A stretch of DNA of 64,000 nucleotides from Agromyces marinus (GTDB taxonomy: Bacteria > Actinomycetota > Actinomycetes > Actinomycetales > Microbacteriaceae). Under the pieces are notes generated by a model. The model was not told where the DNA came from, ran no database searches, and saw only the letters and a program-made list of their open reading frames with translations. The DNA lies in contig NZ_CP087879.1 in NCBI RefSeq assembly GCF_021442325.1, positions 620,001 to 684,000 on the forward strand. The letters are read 5' to 3'. Positions 16,286 to 25,334 of this stretch are shown in pieces. How positions within the stretch are numbered: position 1 is the first letter of the stretch; every line of letters begins with the position of its first letter. A program made the translations under genes and the position numbers.

Positions 16286-17283
16286 GCGCCGTCGACGCGG
16301 CCGGCACGGGCGCCGCGATCCACGGCGAGATCCGTCCCGGCCTGCACCGCGTCCAGGCGCCGCTCGGCGACCGGTTCGTCGCGCTCTACGTGCTCGTCGG
16401 CGACGATTCGGCGCTCCTCGTCGACACGGGCATCCGCGAGTCGATCACCGAGACGCTGCTGCCCTACCTCGACGCCGCGGGCATCCCGCGCGAGCGGCTG
16501 CGCTGGGCCGTGAACACGCACTGCGACTTCGACCACACGGGCGGCAACGGCGCCCTGAAGGCCGCGATCCCGACCGTCTCGATCGTCGCGCACGAACTCG
16601 ACGCCGAGCTCACCGAGGACGTGCAGCGCCTCATCGACGTGCGCTACGGCGAGTTCCGCGACACCGACGGCTTCGACGACCCGCCCGAGACGACCGCGTA
16701 CCTGCGGAGCGTCTCCGACCTGGTGCCCGTCGACGTGCGCGTCACGGGCGGCGAGGAGTTCGACCTCGGCGGGCGCACGGTGCGCGTGCTGCACGTGCCG
16801 GGGCACAGCCCGGGCCACGTCGCCGTGTACGACGAGGCGAACCGCGCCCTGCTCATCGGCGACGCGACCCTCGGAGCTACCGTGCCGTTCGCGGACGGAT
16901 CGCCCGCGTTCCCGCCCACGTACCGCGACACCGACCCGTACGTCGCGAGCCTCACCGCGTTCCGCGACCTCGACGCCGACCTGCTGCTCACCGCGCACTA
17001 CCCGGTGTACGAGGGTGCGGGCGTCGGCGCCTTCCTCGACGAGAGCGAGGCGTACACCGAGCGGGTCGACGCGGTGCTCCTCGCCGTGCTCGGCGCGGCC
17101 GACGGCCCCCGCACGACGCTCGAGCTCGTGCGCGACGCGGGCTCCGAGCTCGGCCCCTGGGGTGCCGACGCGCTCGACTACGCGGTCTTCCCGGTCACCG
17201 GCAACCTCGAGCGGCTCGCCGCGCGCGGCGTCGTCGCCGAGCAGACGGATGCCGCGGGCCGCCGCCGCTGGAGCCTCGCATGA
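16282..17283 (+). CDS. Metallo-beta-lactamase-fold hydrolase
   Basis: 333 residues. The MBL core runs from about 20 to 240: LLVDTG strand, NTHCDFDHTGGN motif, a VPGHSPGH motif holding a metal-binding histidine, LLIGDATLG and a late LLTAHYPVY histidine. The first motif reads HxDxDH instead of the usual HxHxDH. A C-terminal winged-helix-like tail (about 250-333) is present, as in some MBL hydrolases. It overlaps both neighbours by 4 bp. In this operon it could open a lactone or cleave a CoA thioester; the sequence does not decide between them. Confidence 0.8.
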   Translation: MSAVDAAGTGAAIHGEIRPGLHRVQAPLGDRFVALYVLVGDDSALLVDTGIRESITETLLPYLDAAGIPRERLRWAVNTHCDFDHTGGNGALKAAIPTVSIVAHELDAELTEDVQRLIDVRYGEFRDTDGFDDPPETTAYLRSVSDLVPVDVRVTGGEEFDLGGRTVRVLHVPGHSPGHVAVYDEANRALLIGDATLGATVPFADGSPAFPPTYRDTDPYVASLTAFRDLDADLLLTAHYPVYEGAGVGAFLDESEAYTERVDAVLLAVLGAADGPRTTLELVRDAGSELGPWGADALDYAVFPVTGNLERLAARGVVAEQTDAAGRRRWSLA

Positions 17284-18353
17284 GCGCCCGGGTGCGTCTC
17301 GGCGCCGTCGGCGCCGGCTGGTGGGCGACGAGCAACCACTTCCCGATCTTCGCCGCGCGCGAGGACGTCGAGCTCGTCGGCGTCTGCGGCATCGGCCCCG
17401 AGCTCGGCGCCGTGCGCGACCAGTTCGGCTTCGGCATGGCCACGACCGACTACGACGAGCTGCTCGACCAGGGGCTCGACGCGGTCGTCGTCGCGACGCC
17501 GCACGACCTGCACCACCCGCAGGCGGTCGCCGCGATCGAGCGCGGCCTGCACGTGCTCGTCGAGAAGCCCGTCACGCTCGACGCGGCGCAGGGCTGGGAC
17601 CTCGCGGCCAGGGTGCGCGAGCACGGCGTGCACTTCCTCGCGCCCTACGGCTGGAACTACAAGCCGTTCGTCGTTGAGGCCAAGCGCCTCGTCGACGCCG
17701 GGCACCTCGGCGAGATCCAGCACGTGCTCTGCCACATGGCCTCGCCGACGCGCGGCCTCTTCGCGGGCGACACGAACCACATCCGTTCGCTCTGGGACTC
17801 CGAGACCAGCGGCCCCGACCCCCGCACGTGGCAGTCGCCCGCGCGCGGCGGCGGCTACGCGCACGGGCAGATCACCCACTCGAGCGCCCTGCTGTTCTGG
17901 CTGAGCGGCCTGCGCGCGGCATCCGTCATGGGGAAGGTCTCGAACGGCGGTGCGGCGGTCGACCTCTTCGACGCGGCCGTGATCACCTTCGACGGCGGTG
18001 CGCTCGGGTCGCTCTCGGGCGCGGCGACGCTGCCCGACGGCGACCCGTACCAGGTCGACATCCGCATCTTCGGCTCCGAGGGCGTGCTCATGCTCGACAC
18101 CGAGCGCGAGCGTGCGTGGGTGCACCGCTACGACGGCGCCCGCTACGAGATCGAGGTCGAGCCGGGTGCCGGCGCCTACGAGTGCATCGTGCCGCCCAAC
18201 CGGTTCATCGACCTCATCACCGGGGCGAGCACCGAGAACAACTCCGACGTCGAGGTGGCGGCCCGCTCGGTGGAACTGATCGACGCCATGCTGCGCAGCG
18301 CCGCTGCGGGAGGGACCGAAGTGAACGTGCACGACCTGGAGCAGGCAGCATGA
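17280..18353 (+). CDS. Gfo/Idh/MocA family NAD(P)-dependent oxidoreductase
   Basis: 357 residues. The Rossmann domain starts with LGAVGAGWWATSNH, a variant of the dinucleotide fingerprint, and contains the family motif EKPVTLD with the catalytic lysine. The C-terminal mixed sheet domain includes GGGYAHGQITHSSALLFWL, which supplies the second conserved histidine. The family oxidises sugars, inositols or sugar acids. It overlaps the upstream hydrolase and downstream CoA-transferase genes by 4 bp. In a sugar-acid route it would make a ketose or lactone that the other enzymes consume. Confidence 0.88.
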   Translation: MSARVRLGAVGAGWWATSNHFPIFAAREDVELVGVCGIGPELGAVRDQFGFGMATTDYDELLDQGLDAVVVATPHDLHHPQAVAAIERGLHVLVEKPVTLDAAQGWDLAARVREHGVHFLAPYGWNYKPFVVEAKRLVDAGHLGEIQHVLCHMASPTRGLFAGDTNHIRSLWDSETSGPDPRTWQSPARGGGYAHGQITHSSALLFWLSGLRAASVMGKVSNGGAAVDLFDAAVITFDGGALGSLSGAATLPDGDPYQVDIRIFGSEGVLMLDTERERAWVHRYDGARYEIEVEPGAGAYECIVPPNRFIDLITGASTENNSDVEVAARSVELIDAMLRSAAAGGTEVNVHDLEQAA

Positions 18354-19609
18354 CCGGGCACGATGCGGGCGCGCGGGGCGTGCTCGACGGCTACCGCGTG
18401 CTCGACTGCTCGATCGCCATGGCCGGGCCGTTCGCGGCGCAGCGCCTCGGCGACCTCGGCGCCGACGTCATCAAGGTCGAGCCGACCACGGGCGAGTGGC
18501 AGCGCCACGCGGCCGCGGGCGGCGCGGCGGGCAACGAGATCAACGTGTCCTTCCTCTCGCTCAACCGCAACAAGCGCTCGGTCGCGCTCGACCTCAAGTC
18601 CGACGAGGGCAAGGCGGCGCTCCGCGAGCTCGTCGCCGGGGCAGACGTGTTCCTGCAGAACTACCGCCCGGGCGTCGCCGCACGTCTCGGCGTCGACTAC
18701 GCGTCGCTCCGCGAGATCAACCCGTCGATCGTCTACGTGTCGATCTCGGGCTACGGCGAGGACGGCCCCTACCGCGACCGTCCCGGGCAGGACCTGCTGC
18801 TGCAGGCCATGTCGGGCGCCATGTACTCGGCCGGGCGCGACGGCGACGAGCCCTCGCCCGCCGGCCAGTACCTCGCCGACGCGATCACCGCGTCGACCGC
18901 CTTCGAGGGCGTGCTCGCCGCGCTGCTGCACCGCGAGCGCACGGGCGAGGGCCAGCTCGTGACGGTCAACATGCTCGACGCGCTCACGACGCTCCAGATG
19001 CAGGAGCTCTCGGTGTTCACGGTCGGCCGCAAGGCCCAGCAGCGGTCGGCCGAGCCGCACGCGCACGTGTACATCCGCGCGCCGTACGGCGTGTTCGAGA
19101 CGAGCGACGGCTACGTCGCCCTCGCGTTCGCCGACCTGCACGAGCTCGGCCGCCTCATCGAGGAGCCCGCGTTCGAGGGCTGGTCGAGCGAGGTCGAGGG
19201 ATGGACCCGCCGCGACGAGATCCACGCGAAGACCGCCGCCAGGCTGCGCGGGAACACGGCCGCGCACTGGATCGAGGTGCTCGGCGGCGCCGGCATGTGG
19301 ATCGGCCCCGTGAACGACTACGCCGGCCTCGTGGACGACCCGCAGGTCGTGCACAACGGCACGTTCGTCGAGTACGAGCATCCGACCGAGGGCCTCGTGA
19401 AGACCCCGGGCTTCCCGTACCGCTTCTCGGCGACCCCGCCGCGCATCGACCGAGGTGCGCCGCGCGTCGGCGAGCACACGCGCGAGGTGCTGCGCGAGGC
19501 CGGGTTCGACGAGGCTGCGATCGACGCGCTGCTCGCCTCGGGCGCGGCGCGGGCGACGGAGGCGGCGCCTGCCGCGCTCGAGCCCGCACCGGTCGCCGCG
19601 AGCGCCTGA
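18350..19609 (+). CDS. CaiB/BaiF family CoA-transferase (class III)
   Basis: 419 residues with the class III pattern: RVLDCSIAMAGPFAAQRLGD at the start, GADVIKVE, SLNRNKRSVALDLKS and the catalytic aspartate expected in the GQDLLLQAMSG region. These enzymes move CoA from a donor thioester to a carboxylic acid. The last 20 residues are an Ala/Pro tail. It starts in the stop of the oxidoreductase gene and its stop overlaps the next gene (TGATG). Together with the enoyl-CoA hydratase two genes on, it shows that at least one intermediate is handled as a CoA thioester. Confidence 0.88.
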   Translation: MTGHDAGARGVLDGYRVLDCSIAMAGPFAAQRLGDLGADVIKVEPTTGEWQRHAAAGGAAGNEINVSFLSLNRNKRSVALDLKSDEGKAALRELVAGADVFLQNYRPGVAARLGVDYASLREINPSIVYVSISGYGEDGPYRDRPGQDLLLQAMSGAMYSAGRDGDEPSPAGQYLADAITASTAFEGVLAALLHRERTGEGQLVTVNMLDALTTLQMQELSVFTVGRKAQQRSAEPHAHVYIRAPYGVFETSDGYVALAFADLHELGRLIEEPAFEGWSSEVEGWTRRDEIHAKTAARLRGNTAAHWIEVLGGAGMWIGPVNDYAGLVDDPQVVHNGTFVEYEHPTEGLVKTPGFPYRFSATPPRIDRGAPRVGEHTREVLREAGFDEAAIDALLASGAARATEAAPAALEPAPVAASA

Positions 19610-20763
19610 TGGCCCGGTACGTCGGCCTCACGTGGGATCACCCGCGTGGGCGGCTCGCGCTCGAGCGCGCGGCCGAGCAGGCGACGGATGCCGCGGGCGA
19701 ACGCCTCATCGAGTGGCACGTGCACTCGCTCGAGGGCTTCGAGTCGAGCCCGATCGAGGAGCTCGCCGAGCGCTACGACGTGATCGTGCTCGACCATCCG
19801 CACCTCGGCGACGCCCTCGCGGGCGACGCGATCCGGCCGCTCGACGAGGTGTTCGAGGCATCCTTCCTCGACGAGGTGCGCGCCGGCGCGGTCGGCCCGA
19901 GCACGGCGTCGTACACGCTCGACGGCCGCTTCTGGGCGCTCCCGCTCGACGCGGCGACGCAGGTCGCCGTGCGCGTGCCCGAGCTCGTGCCCGACGCGCC
20001 GACCACGTGGGGCGAGGTCCGCGAGCTCGCCGCGACCGCGCCCGTCGCGCTGAGCCTCGCCGGGCCGCACGCGTTCCTCTCGTTCGCGTCGACCTGCGTC
20101 GCGCTCGGCGCGGAGGCCGGCATCGTCCCCGCGACCGAGCCCGGCGCCGGGCTCGTCGACCGCGCCGTCGGCGCCGAGGCGTTCGCGCTCATGGCCGAGC
20201 TCGCGGCCCGCATGCCCGAGGGCGCCGCCGACCTCAACCCGATCGGCCTGCTCGAGCGCATGCGTCGCGACCGCGACATCGCGTACATCCCGCTCGTCTA
20301 CGGGTACGTGAACTACGCCTCCGGCCCGGGTGCGCTGCGCTTCGACGATGCGCCCGCGGCGACAGCGGGCGGCCGCCGCGGCTCGACCATCGGCGGCACG
20401 GGCATCGCGATCACCACACGCTGCCGCCCCGATGCCGACCTCGTCGCCCACCTCGCGGGCCTGCTCGACCCCGAGGTGCAGCGCACGTTCATCCCCGGGC
20501 ACGCCGGCCAGCCCGGCCTGCGCAGCGCCTGGATCGACGACGCGGTCAACGCGGCATCCGGCGCCTTCTACCGCGCCACGCTCGAGACGATCGACGACGC
20601 CTGGGTGCGTCCGCGCGTGCCGCGATACATCCGCTTCCAGTCCGAGGCATCCGCGATCCTCCGTGACGCGCTGCTCGCGCCGGGCGCCGCGCGCGCCGAC
20701 GCGGCGCTCGACGACCTCGACCGGGCGTTCGACGCCCTCGCCCGCGAAAGGAGCGTGCTCTGA
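19609..20763 (+). CDS. Solute-binding-protein-like protein without signal peptide
   Basis: 384 residues resembling the sugar-binding (type I, MalE-like) family: a YDVIVLDHPHLGDAL strand-helix near the start, the mid-protein GRFWALPLDAATQVA, DAPTTWGEVRELA and the late PGHAGQPGLRSAW. Unlike true binding proteins it has neither a signal peptide nor a lipobox; the first residues are MARYVGLTWDHPRGR. No ABC permeases lie nearby. It is fused into the operon by TGATG overlaps on both sides, so it is a real gene of the pathway, probably a cytoplasmic ligand-binding or co-opted protein. Confidence 0.7.
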   Translation: MARYVGLTWDHPRGRLALERAAEQATDAAGERLIEWHVHSLEGFESSPIEELAERYDVIVLDHPHLGDALAGDAIRPLDEVFEASFLDEVRAGAVGPSTASYTLDGRFWALPLDAATQVAVRVPELVPDAPTTWGEVRELAATAPVALSLAGPHAFLSFASTCVALGAEAGIVPATEPGAGLVDRAVGAEAFALMAELAARMPEGAADLNPIGLLERMRRDRDIAYIPLVYGYVNYASGPGALRFDDAPAATAGGRRGSTIGGTGIAITTRCRPDADLVAHLAGLLDPEVQRTFIPGHAGQPGLRSAWIDDAVNAASGAFYRATLETIDDAWVRPRVPRYIRFQSEASAILRDALLAPGAARADAALDDLDRAFDALARERSVL

Positions 20764-21542
20764 TGCAGCCCGCCAGCCCGAACATCCGCCTCGAGGTCGA
20801 CGGCCACGTCGCGATCATCACGATCGACCGGCCCGAGAAGCTCAACTCGGTCACGCCCGAGATGTCGTACGCGCTCGTCGACGCGATCGAGTGGGCGGAT
20901 GCCGCAGCCGAGGTCCGCGCGATCGTGCTCACGGGCGCGGGGGAGCGCGCGTTCTGCGCGGGCTCCGACATCCGCACGCTCGACACGTACGAGACGCCGT
21001 GGGAGTTCCGCAACCGCACCGACTACTGCGACGCGATCCGCGCCGCCCGCAAACCCGTGATCGCCGCGATCAACGGGTACGCGTTCGGCGGCGGCCTCGA
21101 GACCTCGCTCATCTGCGACATCCGCCTCGCCTCGACGACCGCGAGCTTCGCGGCGCCCGAGATCAAGCTCGGCTGGATCGGCGGCGGCGGCATGTCGACG
21201 TTCCTCGCGCACTCGATCGGCCCGTCGAACGCGGCCGTCATGCTCATGACGGGCGACCCGATCGACGCCGAGACGGCCCTGCGCTGGGGCCTCGTGAGCG
21301 AGCTCGTCGAGCCCGGGCGCCTGCTCGAGCGCGCGGTCGAGCTCGCCCGCGTCATCGCCTCGCGCCCGCCCATCGCGGCCGAGACGGCCAAGGCGAACCT
21401 GCGCGCCGCGTTCAACATGACGCAGGACGAGGCCATGCGCTACGAGCGCGACCTGCAGACCGTGACCTTCGCCACCGAGGACGCGCACGAGGGCCGGGCG
21501 GCCTTCGCCGAGAAGCGCGCGGGCGTCTTCCACCGGCGCTGA
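20763..21542 (+). CDS. Enoyl-CoA hydratase/isomerase family protein
   Basis: 259 residues with the crotonase fold: DRPEKLNSVTPEM, the oxyanion-hole pieces AFCAGSDIR and NGYAFGGGLE, and APEIKLGWIGGGGMSTFLA. The second catalytic glutamate of classical hydratases (GGxxE in the loop after NGYAFGGG) is present as GGGLE, and the position in KLGWIGG is glycine-rich, so hydratase, isomerase or another crotonase reaction is possible. It overlaps the previous stop by 1 bp. With the CoA-transferase it forms the thioester branch of the operon. Confidence 0.87.
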   Translation: MQPASPNIRLEVDGHVAIITIDRPEKLNSVTPEMSYALVDAIEWADAAAEVRAIVLTGAGERAFCAGSDIRTLDTYETPWEFRNRTDYCDAIRAARKPVIAAINGYAFGGGLETSLICDIRLASTTASFAAPEIKLGWIGGGGMSTFLAHSIGPSNAAVMLMTGDPIDAETALRWGLVSELVEPGRLLERAVELARVIASRPPIAAETAKANLRAAFNMTQDEAMRYERDLQTVTFATEDAHEGRAAFAEKRAGVFHRR

Positions 21543-21589
21543 CACGCACCAGACCGAACCGGACCGACGAGACAGGATCCACCGGAACC

Positions 21590-22771
21590 ATGACGAGCAC
21601 CACCACGACCTGGCCCGACGCCCGCGGCATCCTGCCCGACGACGCCGGCCGCGCGACCCTCGTCGGCCGCGCCTGGACGCCGGCCGGCCCGAGCGTGGTC
21701 GTACTGCGGCCCGAGGGCGTCGTCGACGTCTCGCGGGCGTTCCCCACGATGCGCGCGCTCACCGAGCACGCCGACCCGATCGCGGCCCTCGCCGCCGCCG
21801 ACGGTCCCGTGCTCGGCTCGCTCGACGACCTCGTCGCCAACACCCCGCCCGAGACGCGCGACCCGGCGCGCCCGTGGCTGCTCTCGCCGATCGACCTCCA
21901 CGTCGTGAAGGCGGCCGGAGTGACGTTCCCGGTGTCGATGCTGGAGCGCGTCATCGAGGAGCGCGCGCGCGGCGACCAGGACGCGGCCGCTTCGATCCGC
22001 GCCGAGATCCTCGCCACCATCGGCGGATCGCTCGACGCGCTGAAGCCCGGCTCCGACGAGGCCGCCGCGCTCAAGGCACTGCTCATCGAACGCGGCTGGT
22101 GGAGCCAGTACCTCGAGGTCGGCATCGGCCCCGACGCCGAGGTCTTCACCAAGGCGCCCGTGCTCGCGACCGTCGGCGCGCTCGTCGACGTCGGAGTGCA
22201 CCCCGCTTCGCAGTGGAACAACCCCGAGCCCGAGGTCGTGCTCGTCGTGAGCTCGGCCGGTCGCATCGTGGGCGCGAGCCTCGGCAACGACGTGAACCTG
22301 CGCGACGTCGAGGGCCGGAGCGCCCTGCTGCTCGGCAAGGCGAAGGACAACAACGCATCGGCCTCGCTCGGCCCGTTCATCCGCCTGTTCGACGACGGCT
22401 ACGGCATCGCCGACCTGCGCGCATCGGTCGTGCGCCTCTCGATCGACGGCGAGGAGGGCTACCGCCTCGACGGCACGAGCGAGCTCGCGCGCATCAGCCG
22501 CGACCCGGTCGACCTCGTCGGCCAGGTCGTCGGTGCGCACCACCAGTACCCCGATGGCTTCGTGCTCTACCTCGGCACGATGTTCGCCCCGGTCGAGGAC
22601 CGCGACGTGCCCGGCCGCGGGTTCACGCACCGCGACGGCGACCTCGTCCGAATCGCCGAACCGCGCCTCGGTACGCTCGTGAACCGGGTGCGCTCGACCT
22701 CCGACGCCGAACCGTGGACCTTCGGCATCGACGCCCTCTGCCGATCCCTGTCCGCGCGCGGCCTGCTCTGA
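21590..22771 (+). CDS. FAH-superfamily enzyme, XylX-like 2-keto-3-deoxypentonate dehydratase
   Basis: 393 residues, longer than typical fumarylacetoacetate hydrolases and of the XylX length class. Motifs include EVFTKAPVLATVGA, SQWNNPEPEVVLVVSS with the metal-binding glutamates, GNDVNLRDVEGRSALLL and AHHQYPDGFVLYLGTMF. In the Weimberg pathway XylX converts 2-keto-3-deoxy-xylonate to 2-oxoglutarate semialdehyde, the substrate of the next gene's enzyme. The ATG at 21590 lies 47 bp after the crotonase gene. The assignment rests on length, motifs and the neighbouring dehydrogenase. Confidence 0.8.
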   Translation: MTSTTTTWPDARGILPDDAGRATLVGRAWTPAGPSVVVLRPEGVVDVSRAFPTMRALTEHADPIAALAAADGPVLGSLDDLVANTPPETRDPARPWLLSPIDLHVVKAAGVTFPVSMLERVIEERARGDQDAAASIRAEILATIGGSLDALKPGSDEAAALKALLIERGWWSQYLEVGIGPDAEVFTKAPVLATVGALVDVGVHPASQWNNPEPEVVLVVSSAGRIVGASLGNDVNLRDVEGRSALLLGKAKDNNASASLGPFIRLFDDGYGIADLRASVVRLSIDGEEGYRLDGTSELARISRDPVDLVGQVVGAHHQYPDGFVLYLGTMFAPVEDRDVPGRGFTHRDGDLVRIAEPRLGTLVNRVRSTSDAEPWTFGIDALCRSLSARGLL

Positions 22772-22814
22772 ACCGGCGCCCGCCGCCCCGCACGATCCCG
22801 ACCCGGAGAAGACC

Positions 22815-24320
22815 ATGCTCAGCAGCACGAACCCCCGCACCGGCGAGAGCCGCCCGACCGGCATCGCCGCCTGCACGCCCGATGAGGCCGATCGCGTGAT
22901 CCGGGCGGCGGATGCGGCGTTCGAGGACGCCTCAGCCGAGGACCGGCTCTGGCGTGCCGGCCTGCTCGACGCGCTCGCCGACGCGCTCGACGCGAACCGC
23001 GACGAACTCGCCGCGATCGCCGACCGCGAGACCGGGCTCGGCCTGCCGCGGCTCACGGGCGAGGTGGGCCGCTCGAGCTTCCAGTTCCGGCTGTTCGCGG
23101 ACGCCGTCCGCGAAGGCTCCCACCTCGAGGCGACCATCGACCGGGCCGCGACGACGCCGCTCGGCCCGCAGCCCGAGATCCGACGGATGCTCGTGCCCAT
23201 CGGCACCGTCGCGGTGTTCGGTTCGAGCAACTTCCCGTTCGCGTTCTCGGTCGCCGGCGGCGACACCGCGTCGGCGCTCGCCGCGGGCAACGCGGTCGTG
23301 CTGAAGGCGCACTCATCGCACCTCGAGACCTCGCGCGCGTCGCACGCGGTGCTGCGCGACGCGGCCGCCGCGTACGGCGCCCCCGACGGGCTCATCGGCA
23401 TCGTGTACGGCACCGAGGCCGGACGGGTGCTCGTGTCGCACCCGCTCGTGCAGGCGGTCGGGTTCACGGGATCGCTCGGTGGCGGCCGTGCGCTCATGGA
23501 CCTCATCGACGAGCGCCCCCGGCCGATCCCCTTCTACGGCGAGCTGTCGAGCCTGAACCCGCTGATCATCACGCCGGCTGCGGCCGTGGCCAGGGGCGAG
23601 GCGATCGCCGACGGGCTGTACGGCTCGTTCACGCTCGGCAGCGGCCAGTTCTGCACGAAGCCGGGCGTGGCGTTCGTGCCCGTCGGCGAGGCGGGCGACG
23701 CGCTCGTCGCGCGGATCGCGGCGAAGGCGGCGGATGCCGCGTCGGCCGTGCTCCTCAACGAACGCATCGCCGCCTCGTTCGACGAGATCCGCGACCGGGT
23801 GACCGCCGGCGGCACGGTCGACGTGCTCGCGCAGGGCGTCGTCGAGCCGGGTGCGGGCTTCACCGCAGCGCCGACGGTGCTCGCCACGACCGCGGCGGAG
23901 CTGACCGCCGAGGCGACCGAGGAGGTCTTCGGGCCGCTCATCGTCATCGTGCGCTACCGCGAGGACGCCGAGATCGTGCGCGCGCTCGACGCCGTGCCCG
24001 ACTCGTTGACGGCGACCGTGCACAGCGAGGCATCCGACGCGGGCGCGGTCGCAGCGCTCGTGCGCGAGCTCGCTCCGCGCGTCGGGCGGCTCGTCTTCGA
24101 CGGGTACCCGACGGGCGTTCGCGTCTCGTGGGGCCAGCACCACGGCGGTCCGTGGCCGTCGACGAACTCGCAGCACACGTCGGTCGGCGTGAGCGCCATC
24201 CGACGGTTCCTCCGGCCGCTCGCCTGGCAGGATGCGCCGGAGGCGCTGCTGCCCGCGGAACTGCGCGACGGGTACGAGGGGATCCCGCGACGGGTCGACG
24301 GGGTGCTCCAGCTGGGCTGA
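22815..24320 (+). CDS. Aldehyde dehydrogenase, 2-oxoglutarate-semialdehyde type
   Basis: 501 residues. The catalytic cysteine is in GSGQFCTKPG (about residue 279) and the general base in FYGELSSLNP (about 242), both with the wording typical of 2-oxoglutarate (2,5-dioxovalerate) semialdehyde dehydrogenases rather than of general ALDHs; VFGSSNFPFAFS is the cofactor-side motif. It would oxidise the XylX-like enzyme's product to 2-oxoglutarate, feeding the citric acid cycle. The ATG follows GGAGAAG. It ends the operon, before a GC-rich hairpin and the convergent kinase gene. Confidence 0.88.
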   Translation: MLSSTNPRTGESRPTGIAACTPDEADRVIRAADAAFEDASAEDRLWRAGLLDALADALDANRDELAAIADRETGLGLPRLTGEVGRSSFQFRLFADAVREGSHLEATIDRAATTPLGPQPEIRRMLVPIGTVAVFGSSNFPFAFSVAGGDTASALAAGNAVVLKAHSSHLETSRASHAVLRDAAAAYGAPDGLIGIVYGTEAGRVLVSHPLVQAVGFTGSLGGGRALMDLIDERPRPIPFYGELSSLNPLIITPAAAVARGEAIADGLYGSFTLGSGQFCTKPGVAFVPVGEAGDALVARIAAKAADAASAVLLNERIAASFDEIRDRVTAGGTVDVLAQGVVEPGAGFTAAPTVLATTAAELTAEATEEVFGPLIVIVRYREDAEIVRALDAVPDSLTATVHSEASDAGAVAALVRELAPRVGRLVFDGYPTGVRVSWGQHHGGPWPSTNSQHTSVGVSAIRRFLRPLAWQDAPEALLPAELRDGYEGIPRRVDGVLQLG

Positions 24321-24343
24321 CGCGGCGGCCGCGCGGCCGCGTC
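24319..24343. terminator. Possible bidirectional terminator hairpin
   Basis: GACGCGGC (24319-24326) pairs with GCCGCGTC (24336-24343) across a 9-nt GC-rich loop, between the convergent dehydrogenase and kinase genes. There is no T-tract, so intrinsic termination is uncertain. Confidence 0.4.
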
Positions 24344-24362
24344 GCCCCGGCTCGGCCGCGAC

Positions 24363-25334
24363 TCAGCGCCGGACCGGGTCCTGGCCGTCGTGCTCGCGCT
24401 CGAGGTCGCGCCGGGTGGGGAAGCCCTCCCAGTCGCCCGGGTGCGCGCACGCGGCAGCGCCCGTGCGGACGGCGAGGTCGAGTCGCGCCCCGACCGGCTC
24501 GCCCGCGAGCCTGGCCGCGAGGTAGCCGGCGACGAACGCGTCGCCGGCGCCCACGGTGTCGACCACGTCGACCGGGACCGCCGGTCGACGCTCGAGGCGT
24601 CCTTCGAGGACGGCGAGTGCGCCGTCGGCGCCGAGCTTGACGACGACCTCGGCCGGGCCGAGGTCCGCGAGCGCGCGAGCGAGGGCTTCGGGGTCGGACT
24701 CGGGCAGGCCCGTGACGAGTGCGGCCTCGTCGACGCCGGCGAAGACGAGGTCGGCCCGGGCCGCGATCGAGCGGTAGCAGGCGGATGCCGCCGCGGCGTC
24801 CGGCCACAGGGAGCTCCGGTGGTTCACGTCGAAGGAGACCGGAACCCCCGCGACGCGCGCGAGGTCCACGACGGCGTCGATCGCCCGGTGCGCCGAGTCG
24901 GAGAGCGCGGGGGTGATGCCGGTCACGTGCACGAGGTCGTGCGCGGCGACGTCGACGAGGCGGAGGTCGTCGGGCGAGAGCCGGCTCCCGGCGCTCCCGG
25001 AGCGGTGGTAGGTGACGACCGTGCGCCCCTGCGCGGGGGACTCCTTGATGAGCAGTCCCGTCGCGGCGGTGTCGACCGGAGCCAGGACGCGCACGCCCTC
25101 GGCGAGGAGTTCGCGCACGACGCGGGTGCCCAGGCCGTCGTCGCCGACCCGGCCGAGCCAGGTCACGGGGGTTCCGAGCCTCGCGAGGCCGACCGCGACG
25201 TTGCCCTCGGCGCCGCCCGTGCCGACCGCGAGGTCGGGTTCGTGGGCGAGCGAACCGATGCCGCGCGTGCGCAGCACGCCGAGCCCCTCGCCGAGCGTGA
25301 GCACGCCCGCGGGCCGCGCCTCGGCCCCCGTCAT
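24363..25334 (-). CDS. PfkB-family sugar kinase, 2-keto-3-deoxygluconate kinase-like
   Basis: 323 residues of the ribokinase fold. Visible are the N-terminal GGAEGNVAVGLARLG substrate motif and the C-terminal DTVGAGDAFVAGYLA signature with the catalytic aspartate. PfkB enzymes phosphorylate many sugars; here the next gene upstream in the operon is a KDPG aldolase, so 2-keto-3-deoxygluconate is the likely substrate. The ATG overlaps the aldolase stop (ATGA). It is the last gene of a four-gene operon. Confidence 0.87.
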   Translation of the reverse strand: MTGAEARPAGVLTLGEGLGVLRTRGIGSLAHEPDLAVGTGGAEGNVAVGLARLGTPVTWLGRVGDDGLGTRVVRELLAEGVRVLAPVDTAATGLLIKESPAQGRTVVTYHRSGSAGSRLSPDDLRLVDVAAHDLVHVTGITPALSDSAHRAIDAVVDLARVAGVPVSFDVNHRSSLWPDAAAASACYRSIAARADLVFAGVDEAALVTGLPESDPEALARALADLGPAEVVVKLGADGALAVLEGRLERRPAVPVDVVDTVGAGDAFVAGYLAARLAGEPVGARLDLAVRTGAAACAHPGDWEGFPTRRDLEREHDGQDPVRR

